Position numbers and translations under genes: made by a program. From contig NZ_LT635860.1 of the NCBI RefSeq assembly GCF_900128485.1, positions 229,148 through 293,147 on the forward strand: 64,000 bases of DNA. The letters are read 5' to 3'. This stretch comes from Duodenibacillus massiliensis. GTDB lineage: Bacteria > Pseudomonadota > Gammaproteobacteria > Burkholderiales > Burkholderiaceae_F. Shown here one piece after another: positions 45,207-54,673 of this stretch. Below the pieces are notes generated by a model, which saw only the letters and a program-made list of their open reading frames with translations, searched no databases and was not told the origin of the DNA. How positions within the stretch are numbered: position 1 is the stretch's first letter; every line of letters begins with the position of its first letter.

Positions 45207-47750
45207 ATGACAGAACTTACTCGTCGTTCTTTCCTTGCCGGCGCGGCTGCCGTGGCGACGGCCCCCGTCGTCGGAACGGCCCACGCCAAAGACACCAAGT
45301 TGCCCCGTCCCGACGTGAAGGCGGACTATCCCGCTGCGGGAAAAACGCAGGCCTTGTTTGACCGCGTACCGGACGTTGAACCCGATGTTGCGAACAGCGG
45401 TACTTTTGATTTCGGGGTTTCGAACTTAAACGAAGGCGAAACCATCACCGCCACCCGCTGGGGTATTGTGCGCCCGGTCGTGAAAGGCGGTCGTGTCGTG
45501 GAATTGAAACCCTTTGAATACGACTACGCGCCGAGCCCCAACATTCAGGGCCTTGCGGAAATTCCGTACTGCGAAGCCCGCATCCGCTACCCGATGGTGC
45601 GCGAAAGCTATTTGAAGTCCGGTCCCAAGAGTAAGGAAAAGCGCGGTGAAGACAAGTTCGTGCGAGTTTCCTGGGATAAGGCGCTTGAACTCGTCGCCAA
45701 AGAACTGACCCGCATGTACGACACCTACGGGCCTTCGTCCGTTTACGGTTCCAGCTACGGCTGGAAATCCACGGGGAGCGTGAACGATCCTTGCGCGCTG
45801 CAGTACCGTCTGCTGAATTTTATGGGCGGCTTTACCGCAAAGCGCAATTCCTATTCTTCCGCGGCCGTGAATACCATCCTTCCCTACGTGGTGGGGTCGG
45901 GAAACCCGCGCTGCACGGCGTGGGACAACGTGATCGAGCACAGCGAACGCATCGTATTTTGGGGCTGCAACCCTTTGGTGACGAACGACATCGACTGGTA
46001 CACGACGCTGCATAACTACGCGGGCTACATGCGTGCCCTTAAAAAGAAGGGTACGAAGACCTACTCCGTCAACCCGGTTTACAACGACACCGCGGAATAC
46101 ATGAAGAGCGAATGGGTGGCCGTCAATCCCGGTACCGATACCGCCGTTATGGCCGCCATGATTTACGAACTCGAAGTGACGGGCGAAGCCGATCACGCGT
46201 TCCTCGATAAGTACACGGCGGGGTGGAAGGAATTCCGCGCCTATCTGATGGGCGACGAAGACGGCGTCAAGAAAACCCCGGAATGGGCTGCAAAGATTTC
46301 CGGCATCAAGGCCGAAACCATCAAGGCCCTTGCGCACGACTTGAAGGCCCACCGCACGATGCTCATGATCGGCTGGGGTATCCAGCGTATTGATTACGGC
46401 GAACAGTTCCACTGGATGCTCGTCACTCTGGCGGCGGCCTTGGGGCAGATCGGTCTTCCCGGCGGCGGCTTCGGTACGAGCTATCACTACTCTTCAGGCG
46501 GCGCGCCTCTTGCAAACGGCCCCTTCGTGGGCGGCATTCCGAGTAAGGTCGCCCCGGTCCGTCCCGTGAAGCCCTGGCAGGGCAGCAAGGTGCTGCACGT
46601 CGCGGCCATTACGGATGCGCTCGAACACCCGGGCGCCGTGCGCGACTTTGACGGCAAGAAGGAAACGTACCCGCACTTCCGCATGATTATGTGGGCGGGC
46701 GGTAATCCCTTCGTGCATCACCCCGACACGTTCCGCTTGGAACGCGCGTGGAAAAAGCCCGATACGGTCGTCGTCACCGACGTGGTTTGGACGGCGACGG
46801 CGCGCCATGCCGACATCGTGCTCCCGGCGTGCACATTCTTGGAACACAACGATATTTCGGTCATCGGCACCAATTCCTGCGACGGCGTGGTGGCGATGCA
46901 CCAGGCGATTAAGCCGCAGTACGAAAGCCGCAGCGACTATTGGATCTACAGCCAGCTGGCGAAGAAACTCGGGTTTGAAAAGGAATTCACCGAAGGCCGT
47001 ACCGAAATGCAGTGGATCGAAAAGATCTACAACGATGCCCGCGGCATGAGCGACGTGTACGACATCACGATGCCCGACTTCAAGACCTTCTGGGAAAAGG
47101 GTTTCCTTCTCTATGACGTGCCGGAAGAAGCACGCCGGTACGTGTCCTTTGCAGAATTCCGTGCCGATCCCCAGGCGAATAAGCTCAATACCGAATCCGG
47201 CCTTATCCAGCTTTACAGTCCGAAGATTGCCGGGTACAAGTACGACGACTGCCGCGGGCACGCGATGTACTTTAAGCCCGCCGAGGGGACGGCCTCGGCG
47301 ACGAAGGACTTTCCGCTTGCTCTGATGGCTCCGAAGGGTCGCTACCGTATGCACAGCCAGTTGGACTGCGTCAACAATCGTCAGCGCGGCAAGATCGAAG
47401 ACCGCGAACCCGTGTGGATCAATCCGAAGGATGCCGCATCCCGCAAGATCGTGAGCGGCGACGTCGTTTTGGTAAAGAGTCGCCGCGGTGCGATGTTGGC
47501 GGGTGCGATCGTCACCGAACGCGTCAAGCCCGGCGTCATCGTCGTGCAGCACGGCGCGTGGTTTGATCCGAGGAAAACCCCGAAGGGACGCATCGACGTG
47601 GAAGGCAATTCCAACTCTCTCACGATTGATAAGCCGACGTCGAAATTGGCGCGCGGCAACGTTTCTTCCACGGGTAACGTCGAAGTGACGAAGTGGACGG
47701 ACGAATTGCCGCCGGTGACGGTTTTCGTGCAGCCGCGCCGCAAGCTCTAA
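45207..47750 (+). CDS. TorA-type periplasmic molybdopterin oxidoreductase
   Basis: 847 aa, the length of E. coli TorA. A Tat signal (TRRSFLAGAAAVATAPVVGTAHA) directs the folded enzyme to the periplasm. Alignable TorA/DMSO-reductase features are RIRYPMVRESYL, the serine Mo-ligand region SSYGWKSTGS, VNPGTDTAVMAAM, ALGQIGLPGGGFG and HSQLDCVNNRQ. There is no N-terminal Fe-S cysteine motif, as expected for this class. It would reduce an N- or S-oxide during anaerobic respiration. TorC/TorD partners are not adjacent, and the true substrate is open. Confidence 0.92.
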   Translation: MTELTRRSFLAGAAAVATAPVVGTAHAKDTKLPRPDVKADYPAAGKTQALFDRVPDVEPDVANSGTFDFGVSNLNEGETITATRWGIVRPVVKGGRVVELKPFEYDYAPSPNIQGLAEIPYCEARIRYPMVRESYLKSGPKSKEKRGEDKFVRVSWDKALELVAKELTRMYDTYGPSSVYGSSYGWKSTGSVNDPCALQYRLLNFMGGFTAKRNSYSSAAVNTILPYVVGSGNPRCTAWDNVIEHSERIVFWGCNPLVTNDIDWYTTLHNYAGYMRALKKKGTKTYSVNPVYNDTAEYMKSEWVAVNPGTDTAVMAAMIYELEVTGEADHAFLDKYTAGWKEFRAYLMGDEDGVKKTPEWAAKISGIKAETIKALAHDLKAHRTMLMIGWGIQRIDYGEQFHWMLVTLAAALGQIGLPGGGFGTSYHYSSGGAPLANGPFVGGIPSKVAPVRPVKPWQGSKVLHVAAITDALEHPGAVRDFDGKKETYPHFRMIMWAGGNPFVHHPDTFRLERAWKKPDTVVVTDVVWTATARHADIVLPACTFLEHNDISVIGTNSCDGVVAMHQAIKPQYESRSDYWIYSQLAKKLGFEKEFTEGRTEMQWIEKIYNDARGMSDVYDITMPDFKTFWEKGFLLYDVPEEARRYVSFAEFRADPQANKLNTESGLIQLYSPKIAGYKYDDCRGHAMYFKPAEGTASATKDFPLALMAPKGRYRMHSQLDCVNNRQRGKIEDREPVWINPKDAASRKIVSGDVVLVKSRRGAMLAGAIVTERVKPGVIVVQHGAWFDPRKTPKGRIDVEGNSNSLTIDKPTSKLARGNVSSTGNVEVTKWTDELPPVTVFVQPRRKL

Positions 47751-47792
47751 AAAAGGGGCCAAGATGCCCGTTTAATGGGTGTCATTGACTGA

Positions 47793-47834
47793 AACGGAGT
47801 TGCCGGAGGGGAGACCTTCCGCACTCCGTTTTTT
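47793..47834 (+). terminator. Terminator of the TorA-type gene
   Basis: AACGGAGT (47793-47800) pairs with ACTCCGTT (47823-47830) with further imperfect pairing inside, followed by a T-run. Confidence 0.85.
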
Positions 47835-47848
47835 GTACTTTTCAAGCA

Positions 47849-48187
47849 ATGAACTACCAATCTTTAGCCAAGCTGGAAAAGAAACTCGCCGGCTACCCGC
47901 AGAAAGCGCGTGATTTTCTCTTTGCGGTCGTATCGGATCCGTGGCAGGTGAAGCGTGACAATCTTCGGCAGTTGGCTCGATCGTTCGGAATGACGTTGTT
48001 GCAGGGGCAGGATATTCTCGTTAAGTTGCATGCCGACGGTTTCATCACGGAAGGTTCCGTTGAGATTGCGTCGGAGTACTGCGGCAGTTGGCGTCTGAAA
48101 ATAGCGCCCGAAGCGATGTTTGCCGCCCTCAAGGCCATGCGGCCCTCGGATGTGACGACGTGCCGCTGTAAACAACACCCCGTCTGA
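47849..48187 (+). pseudogene. 5' fragment of a SNF2-type helicase gene, cut by IS200/IS605
   Basis: The first ~100 codons (MNYQSLAKLEKKLAGYPQKA..., LFAVVSDPWQVKRDNLRQLARSFGM, ILVKLHADGFITEG) look like the N-terminal wing of the helicase continued at 49979. The frame ends in residues (CRCKQHPV) supplied by the right end of the inserted element. Together the two fragments are shorter than typical relatives, so some middle sequence may also be lost. Confidence 0.55.
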
Positions 48188-48237
48188 AGACGGGGGCTTT
48201 ATTGTAACCGCATCACACGGCCCAACATAAGGCTGGT

Positions 48238-49536
48238 TTACATCAGCCCCTGTGCTGACAGCTGTCGGCACAGACCCTGCAGGTTGCGGCTCGCATTCAA
48301 GTCGCTGTGCGCAAGGTGACCACATTGGCTGCATCGGAACCCGTGCTTATGGCGTTTGCCCGGTGCCCCGCACTGTGAGCATGTCTGGCTTGTATAGCGC
48401 GGATCCAGGAAAACACACCGGATTCCAGCGGCTGCCGCTTTGTAAACAATCATCTCCTGCAACTCACGGAAAGACCAGCGGTGCAGTCGGCTTCTGATGC
48501 GTTTCCCGGCCTTGATGTGATCCCGGATATGCGTCAGGTCTTCCAGGGCGATTAACTTGATACCCCGCTTTGCGGCTTCCTGCACAATCTCTTTGCTTAC
48601 AACGTTATTGACATGCGTCACATGGCGTCTTTCTCGGCCTGAGGCTTTTTTCAGGTGCTGTCTGGCACTCTGAGAGCCGTTGCGCTGAAGACGCTTTCTC
48701 TGACTCATATATCGGTCTCTTTTATCCTTTAATGCTCCTGCTTTCCAAATACGGCCCGTGCTGACGGCCGCAATATTGTTCTCGCCGACATCAATACCCA
48801 TGATCTCGTCGGCTTTCAGATTCTTTAAATGCTCTTCGCCCGAACAACCTTGGGACTCCACAGCGATGTGAAGCTCCCAAAACGCTTCTTTCCGGCCTCT
48901 CCGGGGATGCAGAACAAGGTTGCACTCCTTACGCTTTCCCGAAGCCAGCAACTCTTTTTGAAAAGGGCCGGGGCACAGACGTGCCCGAATCCGACCGCTG
49001 ATGGTTGAAATTGAAACAGTGCCGTCAGGGAAAAATGTCAGCGTGTTCTTGTCGACGTGAACCGAGGGGTGCCTGAACACCAGCGTCTTGAGCTTCTTGT
49101 CCTCACTTTTGAGCTGTGCCGGATGCTTGGCAAGCTCCGTCTTGTAGGCTGCCGACACCGAGCGGATGACGTTACAGGCATACTGGCTGCCGAGATCCGG
49201 AAATTTTGCCTTGATTTTGTCATAAACTGCGTGATGCAGTGTGAAACGCTGCCAGAGCCTCTTAGTGCGGTCCGCCGCTACTGTCGGAACTACAAAGTTA
49301 CACACCTGCGCATAGAGTCTCTGTGTCGCTGCGAGCTTTTCGTGTGCTGCCGGATCGAGTAGTTCCAGCCGAACGCAGGCTGTGCGGACACACTTGCCGC
49401 TCCCCTCAACGCGTCTAACGCCGTCCGCGGATGTGTTCAGTCCTTTCGATGTAGCTTTTGATCGTTTCTGCACTGACACTGCCTGCTGTTCCGACGTAGT
49501 AAGAAGGCGACCAAAGATGGCCTGCCCAAAGTTCAT
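48238..49536 (-). CDS. tnpB: TnpB RNA-guided nuclease (IS200/IS605)
   Basis: 432-codon frame. It has all three RuvC acidic sites (GIDVGENN, LIALEDL, AHSDLNASRN) and a four-Cys zinc ribbon (CSQCGAPGKRHKHGFRCSQCG), so it looks catalytically intact. The likely true start lies near 49420, where the TnpB-like TACVRLELLDPAAHEKLAATQRL begins. The first 40 codons overlap tnpA, and no ATG marks the later start. TnpB cleaves DNA using a guide RNA from the element's right end. Confidence 0.88.
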   Translation of the reverse strand: MNFGQAIFGRLLTTSEQQAVSVQKRSKATSKGLNTSADGVRRVEGSGKCVRTACVRLELLDPAAHEKLAATQRLYAQVCNFVVPTVAADRTKRLWQRFTLHHAVYDKIKAKFPDLGSQYACNVIRSVSAAYKTELAKHPAQLKSEDKKLKTLVFRHPSVHVDKNTLTFFPDGTVSISTISGRIRARLCPGPFQKELLASGKRKECNLVLHPRRGRKEAFWELHIAVESQGCSGEEHLKNLKADEIMGIDVGENNIAAVSTGRIWKAGALKDKRDRYMSQRKRLQRNGSQSARQHLKKASGRERRHVTHVNNVVSKEIVQEAAKRGIKLIALEDLTHIRDHIKAGKRIRSRLHRWSFRELQEMIVYKAAAAGIRCVFLDPRYTSQTCSQCGAPGKRHKHGFRCSQCGHLAHSDLNASRNLQGLCRQLSAQGLM

Positions 49537-49828
49537 TTTTGAGTTCCGGATGCCGCATCAGCAGCATCCTTGCACTGGCACCCTTCAATACTCTCACCGC
49601 GTCGGCAATGCTGACGGACGGCGGAAAACTGACAAACAGGTGCAGGTGATCCAGCTGAATCTCCAAAGAAAGTATCTCATACTTTCTTTCAGCGCATATG
49701 CTTTCAAGCAACTCACGCAGAGACTGCGCAACACCACCCCTGAGAACGGATTTCCTGTACTGGGGGCACCATACCATATGGTAAGCTGTCTGATAGACGC
49801 AGTTTCTGCTGTGAACGATGTTTAGCAT
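49415..49828 (-). CDS. tnpA: IS200-type HUH transposase TnpA
   Basis: 137 aa Y1 transposase. The HUH motif is HLHLF in EIQLDHLHLFVSF. The catalytic Tyr region is SPSYYVGTAGSVSAETIKSYIE, and AYHMVWCPQYRKSVL is the family N-terminus. It nicks and rejoins single-stranded ends at the hairpins. It appears complete. Confidence 0.92.
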   Translation of the reverse strand: MLNIVHSRNCVYQTAYHMVWCPQYRKSVLRGGVAQSLRELLESICAERKYEILSLEIQLDHLHLFVSFPPSVSIADAVRVLKGASARMLLMRHPELKNELWAGHLWSPSYYVGTAGSVSAETIKSYIERTEHIRGRR

Positions 49829-49978
49829 AGTGCGTATGGTACCAATTTTTTAAAATAAAAACAGCCGCGATTCCTCCTGCGGCTCAAGCCGCAGGTTTCC
49901 TCGCGGAAATTCTATGAAAAACGAAAGTTCCTCGACGCCTTCAAAAAAGCTGGGAATCTGCCGAAAGAAGCCGAACCG

Positions 49979-52165
49979 ATGCTCACCACGATTTTGGAGC
50001 GCCTCTCGATGCGCAAGCCCGTGATGAGCGAACTGCTGAAAAATTCGGAAGCCCTCGCAAAACAAAAGGGCGACAGCCGGATTACGCTGCAGATTTCGCC
50101 CGCGGGCGACGGTTTTGCCGTGCGTGCGGTGGTGCGGCCGGCGGCTGGGGCTGCGGTGGTCTGTGAATCGGGAAAGGGCCTCGAATATCTGGCGGTCAAC
50201 GTCGAAGGAAAACCCGTGCAGGTTGCGCGCAGCCTCAAAAAGGAAAAGGCGGCCTTTGCGTCGCTCATGGAGAAACTCTCGTTCTTGGACGACAGTCGGG
50301 ATGATGAGACGCGTTGGCGGGTGACGACCGAAGGGTGCCTTGAACTCTTAAACGTCGTTTTTGGTCTGAAGGACGTAACGGTAGAGTGGCCAGAAGGCGT
50401 CAAATTCCGCGTGACGCATGCCGCGTTGGTGTTTGCAGACCTGCAGCTTTCCGTCAACCGCATGGGAAATTGGTTCGAGGTTTCAGGGGCCGTCGCCTTG
50501 GACGGCAAAACGAAATTGAAGGTGGCGGAACTCTTGCGTCTTGTGCGTGAAGCGAAGGGCAATTTCATCGAACTCGGCAAGGGGGATTTCGTCGCACTTA
50601 CCGAAAGCCTCAAAAAGCAGCTCGCGGCGTTGGACCGCGTCGCAGGCGGCTCCGGCACCAAAACGCCTCAGGTGTCTGTTTTCAATACGGGACTTTTGGG
50701 CGAACTCGAGAAGAACGGGGCGGAAATTAAGGCGGACAAGGCGTTCCGAGATCTTCAGGAGCGGGTAAACGAGGCAGCGGACGTTGACGTGCCGGTGCCT
50801 GCGGGACTCACGGCGGAACTTCGCGACTATCAAGAAGACGGTTTCCGCTGGATGTCGCGTTTGGCGGCCTGGGGGGCGGGGGCGGTACTCGCCGACGACA
50901 TGGGGCTCGGGAAAACCGTGCAGACGATTGCGGCGCAGGGGCCGCAGTTGGTGGTAGTACCCGCGTCGGTACTTTTAAATTGGCGCGATGAGTTGACGCG
51001 TTTTGCGCCGAGCCTGAAGCAGGTGATTTTGAACCACGCGGGCGACCGCGCCGACGTTCTAAAAAAAGCGAAGGCGGGAACGGTGGTCGTTACGACTTAC
51101 GGGCTTCTCACGAGTGAAGTGGAGACGTTGGCCGAAAAGACGTGGACGACCGTGGTTTTTGACGAAGCGCACAACGTTAAGAACAAAGAAACGAAATCCT
51201 TTAAGGCGGCGGCCGAAGTGAAGGCCGATTTCCGCATCATGCTTACCGGGACGCCGCTGCAGAACCACTTGGCGGAAATCTGGGCGCTCTTTGAAATTGC
51301 GGTGCCGGGCTTATTGGGAAGCTTCAATCGCTTCACTGATCGCTTCGTGCTCCCCATTGAACGCGATAAAGACCGCGAGCAGCAACGCCTTTTAAAGCGC
51401 CTTGTGTCGCCTTTTATTTTGCGCCGCACGAAGACCGACGTGTTGAACGAACTTCCTGAAAAAACGGAGATGACCGTCAAAGTCGAACTCGCGGCGGAAG
51501 AAAAGGCGCTTTACGAGGAACTGCGGGAAGAAACGCAGGTGAGTCTTGAAAACGGGGAAATCAATGCCATGCAGGCGTTGACGTCCCTGATGCGTCTGCG
51601 GCAGGCGGCATGTTCGGCCGAACTCATTGATCCGGCGCTCACGATTCCGTCTTCCAAGACGCAGGCCTTCCTGAAGTTGGCGGACGAATTGATTGAAAAC
51701 CGGCACCGTGCCTTGGTCTTCAGTCAGTTTACGAGCCATTTGGCGTTGATCCGCCGAGCATTGGATGAAAAGGGCATCAAGTATTTGTACCTTGACGGCT
51801 CGATGTCGCCCGCGCAGCGTATGAAGCTCGTGGAAGCCTTTGAAAACGGGGAGATGCCCTTGTTCCTCATCAGCCTGAAGGCAGGGGGCACCGGGTTGAA
51901 TTTGACGGCGGCGGACTACGTCATTCACATGGATCCGTGGTGGAACCCCGCGATTGAGAATCAGGCGAGCGACCGCGCTTACCGCATCGGACAGGAACGC
52001 CCTGTGACAATTTACCGCTTGATTGCCGCGGGGACGGTGGAAGAAAAGATTCTGAAACTTCACGCGACGAAAAAATCGTTGGCGGACGCCCTTCTTGAAG
52101 GCACGGAAATGTCGAGCCGCCTCGGACGCGAAGAGATTATGGAACTCCTTTCTTTGGCGAAGTAA
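49979..52165 (+). CDS. SNF2-family DEAD/DEAH helicase, 5'-truncated
   Basis: 728 aa from the ATG at 49979, but the frame is open and alignable back to about 49900 (FYEKRKFLDAFKKAGNLPKEAEP), where the IS200/IS605 left end starts. A SNF2-associated region (about 1-270) precedes motif I ADDMGLGKTVQTIA, DEAH (VVFDEAHNVKN), motif III LTGTPLQNHLAEIW and the C-terminal helicase motifs (LVFSQFTSHL, SLKAGGTGLNLTAADYVIHMDPWWNPAIENQASDRAYRIGQ). The catalytic core is whole but the N-terminal domain is gone. It would be made only if internal initiation works. Confidence 0.8.
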   Translation: MLTTILERLSMRKPVMSELLKNSEALAKQKGDSRITLQISPAGDGFAVRAVVRPAAGAAVVCESGKGLEYLAVNVEGKPVQVARSLKKEKAAFASLMEKLSFLDDSRDDETRWRVTTEGCLELLNVVFGLKDVTVEWPEGVKFRVTHAALVFADLQLSVNRMGNWFEVSGAVALDGKTKLKVAELLRLVREAKGNFIELGKGDFVALTESLKKQLAALDRVAGGSGTKTPQVSVFNTGLLGELEKNGAEIKADKAFRDLQERVNEAADVDVPVPAGLTAELRDYQEDGFRWMSRLAAWGAGAVLADDMGLGKTVQTIAAQGPQLVVVPASVLLNWRDELTRFAPSLKQVILNHAGDRADVLKKAKAGTVVVTTYGLLTSEVETLAEKTWTTVVFDEAHNVKNKETKSFKAAAEVKADFRIMLTGTPLQNHLAEIWALFEIAVPGLLGSFNRFTDRFVLPIERDKDREQQRLLKRLVSPFILRRTKTDVLNELPEKTEMTVKVELAAEEKALYEELREETQVSLENGEINAMQALTSLMRLRQAACSAELIDPALTIPSSKTQAFLKLADELIENRHRALVFSQFTSHLALIRRALDEKGIKYLYLDGSMSPAQRMKLVEAFENGEMPLFLISLKAGGTGLNLTAADYVIHMDPWWNPAIENQASDRAYRIGQERPVTIYRLIAAGTVEEKILKLHATKKSLADALLEGTEMSSRLGREEIMELLSLAK

Positions 52166-52167
52166 TC

Positions 52168-52767
52168 ATGGCGGAAACCAATCGAGAAGGCCGCACGGCC
52201 TATGCCGCGGCCCGGCATCTGATAGTGGACATTGAGACGCTGGGGCTCACGGTTCCGGCGCCGGTACTGTCGATCGGCGCGGTATTTTTGGATTGTTCTG
52301 CGGGGCTTCCGGCTTCGATGCGGACGTGGCAAGTGAAGGTCGATCCCAAAAAGTGCATCGGTGAGTCCGATCCGAAGACCCTGGACTGGTGGTCCAAACA
52401 AAGCGAAGAAGCTCGACGGGAAGCGTTTGAGGCGACGCCCGACGCGAACCCCTTCGGAAAATTCCTGGGATTCGTGCGGGAAGTGAAGCCCACGTATTTC
52501 TGGGGCAAGAGCCACGACTTTGATTTCGGGCACCTCGGGGCACAGATTGAAGCGCTGGGGATTCGGCCGCCCTGGACGTATTGGCGGCTGCGGGACATTC
52601 GGACGATTGAGGGACTGGGACTGCATTACGACGGGGACGATGCGCTACTCACCGAACTTCGCGACCGCAATGCGTCGGCACTGCAGCATTCGGCAATTTC
52701 GGATGCCTTGGTTGAAACCGAGCTTCTTTACGAAGCGATTTTGGCAACGGCGACGGGCGGCCGTTAA
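52168..52767 (+). CDS. DEDDh 3'-5' exonuclease (Rv2179c-like)
   Basis: 199 aa. The exonuclease motifs are ExoI LIVDIETLG, ExoII GKSHDFDFGHLGAQIEALG and ExoIII HSAISDALVETELL. The pattern VLSIGAVFLD and the DPKTLDWWSKQSEEARREA segment fit the Rv2179c/phage exoribonuclease group. It starts 3 nt after the SNF2 stop, so the two were probably one operon for nucleic acid processing. Substrate (RNA or DNA) is not settled. Confidence 0.88.
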   Translation: MAETNREGRTAYAAARHLIVDIETLGLTVPAPVLSIGAVFLDCSAGLPASMRTWQVKVDPKKCIGESDPKTLDWWSKQSEEARREAFEATPDANPFGKFLGFVREVKPTYFWGKSHDFDFGHLGAQIEALGIRPPWTYWRLRDIRTIEGLGLHYDGDDALLTELRDRNASALQHSAISDALVETELLYEAILATATGGR

Positions 52768-52776
52768 GGCGCCTCG

Positions 52777-53007
52777 TCACGCAGTCTGTTCGCTTCGGAA
52801 CTGCCCGGGCGTCATGCCGAATAGACGGTGGAACCGCCGGATGAAGGCAGACGGGGTTTCGTAGTCGGCGTTCCACGCGGTTTCTTCGACGGTTTCTCCG
52901 TTTGTGAGGTCGTTTACGGCGCCCAAAAGTCGGATCGAGAGAATCCAGTCCGCAAGCGACAGCCCCGTTTCTCTCTTCACAGGCCGCGTAAGCGTGCGTT
53001 CGCTCAT
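52777..53007 (-). pseudogene. C-terminal fragment of an AraC-family regulator
   Basis: 76 codons, of which MSERTLTRPVKRETGLSLADWIL and TPSAFIRRFHRLFGMTPGQFR are the two halves of the AraC double helix-turn-helix. The N-terminal ligand domain and the start of the first HTH are missing because the IS3-type element begins at 53025. No upstream portion is found past 54907 on the same strand. It may still give a short DNA-binding peptide but is almost certainly non-functional. Confidence 0.8.
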
Positions 53008-53072
53008 CGCTTCCTTCCCCTCTCTGTCAAAATACTTCCTAATCGCTAATCAGGAGGGCACAGAGAAGATAA

Positions 53073-53588
53073 ATGGGCACCCCATATCCGCTCGAAAAGA
53101 AAAATCAAATCCTCGGGAGAATCCTTTCCAAGGAGATTACGGTTGAACAGGCGCACCGCGAATATAGTATCGCGACAAGCTGCGTGTATCGTTGGTTGCG
53201 GCAACTGAAAGCTGATGGTCGGTCTGGCGGGCAAGGCACTCAGGCCATCCCCTTACCTCAAGGCATGAACTTTCGTGCCGCGCTTGTCGCCGAAGGGTAT
53301 TGCCAAGAAGTCGGCTTTGAGTCCCCGGCGGCCTGCAAGTTCTGCCGCACCAAAGGCGTCACCCTGGACGAAATCAAGCGCTTCAGCACCTGGCTTGCAC
53401 AGCATGACGATGATGTTGTACTCTGGACCAGTGCGCGTGCTCGCGAGCAAGAACTCATCAACAAGGTAACGGCGCTAAGCGAAGAACAAAAGCAGCAGAA
53501 CCGCGAGTTGCAACGCAAGGAAAAGGCCCTGGCGGAAGCCGCGGCTTTGTTGGTGTTGACAAAAAAGCGCAGGCGATCTGGGGAGTAA
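53073..53588 (+). CDS. IS3-family OrfA (helix-turn-helix)
   Basis: 171 aa. An N-terminal HTH (EKKNQILGRILSKEITVEQAHREYSIATSCVYRWLRQLK) precedes a long coiled coil (about 120-160, EEQKQQNRELQRKEKALAEAAALLVL). A slippery A AAA AAG at 53561-53567 lies in phase. A -1 shift there replaces the RRRSGE tail with AQAIWGVKES, the ending seen in relatives, so two products are possible. Confidence 0.8.
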   Translation: MGTPYPLEKKNQILGRILSKEITVEQAHREYSIATSCVYRWLRQLKADGRSGGQGTQAIPLPQGMNFRAALVAEGYCQEVGFESPAACKFCRTKGVTLDEIKRFSTWLAQHDDDVVLWTSARAREQELINKVTALSEEQKQQNRELQRKEKALAEAAALLVLTKKRRRSGE

Positions 53589-53595
53589 AGGAAAG

Positions 53596-54673
53596 CTGAT
53601 CAGTGCCCAAGATCGCCTCAGATACACCGAACTGATCGAGGAAGGCATCGCCAAGGGATTGTTTCAGGAGCAAGCCTGTGAGGCTGTTGGCCTGACGGGC
53701 AGGACGTACCGCAACTGGAAACACGCGCCCGACGGAGACGGGCGGCTTAATCTCCGGAACTTCACAAGCCCGCGCCGTATCGCTGATGAGGTGCGCAGCA
53801 CGATCGTGGAACAGTTCTGCCGACTGGACGTGGCCGACCTGAGCCTGCCGCAGGCGTTTTACAAGCTGCTCGATGAGAAGCAGGAGTACTGGTGCTCCCT
53901 GTCGACGCTGTATCGCATCTTCCGCGAGCAGGATCTCTTGGGTAAACGCACGCCCACGCGAAAGGGGGCAGGTACGCTCCAAGCCTACAAGCTATGCAGT
54001 ACACAAACCCAATGAGGTCTGGACGTGGGACATCACATACTTCCGAACCAGCCATTACACGGGGGTCTTTTACTACGCCTACGTGATCGTGGACGTCTAC
54101 AGCCGCTACGTCATCAGCGCTCGGGTTTTTGAAGCAGACAACGCAGACTATGCCGCCCAGTTCCTGCAGGACGCCTTTCATGAGTACGGCATCGTGCCGG
54201 GGCAGTTGGTCGTGCACTCGGACAACGGCGCGAGCATGAAGGCGGCTAAGACGCAGGGCGTGCTCACTCACCACGGCGTGAAGCTCTCCCACAGCCGCCC
54301 GCGAGTGAGCAACGACAATCCCTACTCGGAATCGTTCTTCCGCACGCTGAAGTACAACGGCGACTATCTGTACCCGCGCGATGGCTTTGAAAGCCTTGAG
54401 CACGCTCAGAAGTGGCTTGATGACTTCATAAAGCATTACAACGAAAAGCACCGCCACTGCGGCATCCGTATGGTGACGCCGGGGGCGCGCTTTCGAGGTG
54501 AGGACGTTGAGATCCTGCGCCGCCGCAGGGAGACGATGTTGCGTGCTCGCCAACAGGGCCCGGAGCGGTGGATTAAGCCTGAGGCGCTGCTCAACTGTGA
54601 GCCCGTAGGCAAGGTGTGGCTAAACCCCGAGAACGGGCAGTTGCGTGAGGCTCAGCCGGTCGCGCATGCGTAA
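53596..54673 (+). pseudogene. IS3-family OrfB (DDE transposase) with a frameshift
   Basis: The frame from about 53596 (LISAQDRLRYTELIEEGIAKGLFQEQACE) runs to RTPTRKG. It then continues one frame over (VRSKPTSYAVHKPNEVWTWDITYF) after a G5 run at 53964-53968, consistent with one extra base. The DDE residues are intact downstream: WDITY, HSDNGASM and NPYSESFFRTLK. Unless corrected by slippage, the transposase is inactive. Confidence 0.8.

Larger units (their letters stand above)
48178..49895 (-). mobile_element. IS200/IS605-family element with tnpA and tnpB
   Basis: Bounded by subterminal hairpins: right end 48178-48195 (CCCCGTC, loop TGAA, GACGGGG) and left end 49876-49895 (CCTGCGGC, loop TCAA, GCCGCAGG). 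It contains tnpA and tnpB on the minus strand. It lies inside a helicase gene. Elements of this family move as single strands and make no target duplication; none is seen. Its tnpB 3' end would be the expected source of a guide RNA. Confidence 0.85.
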
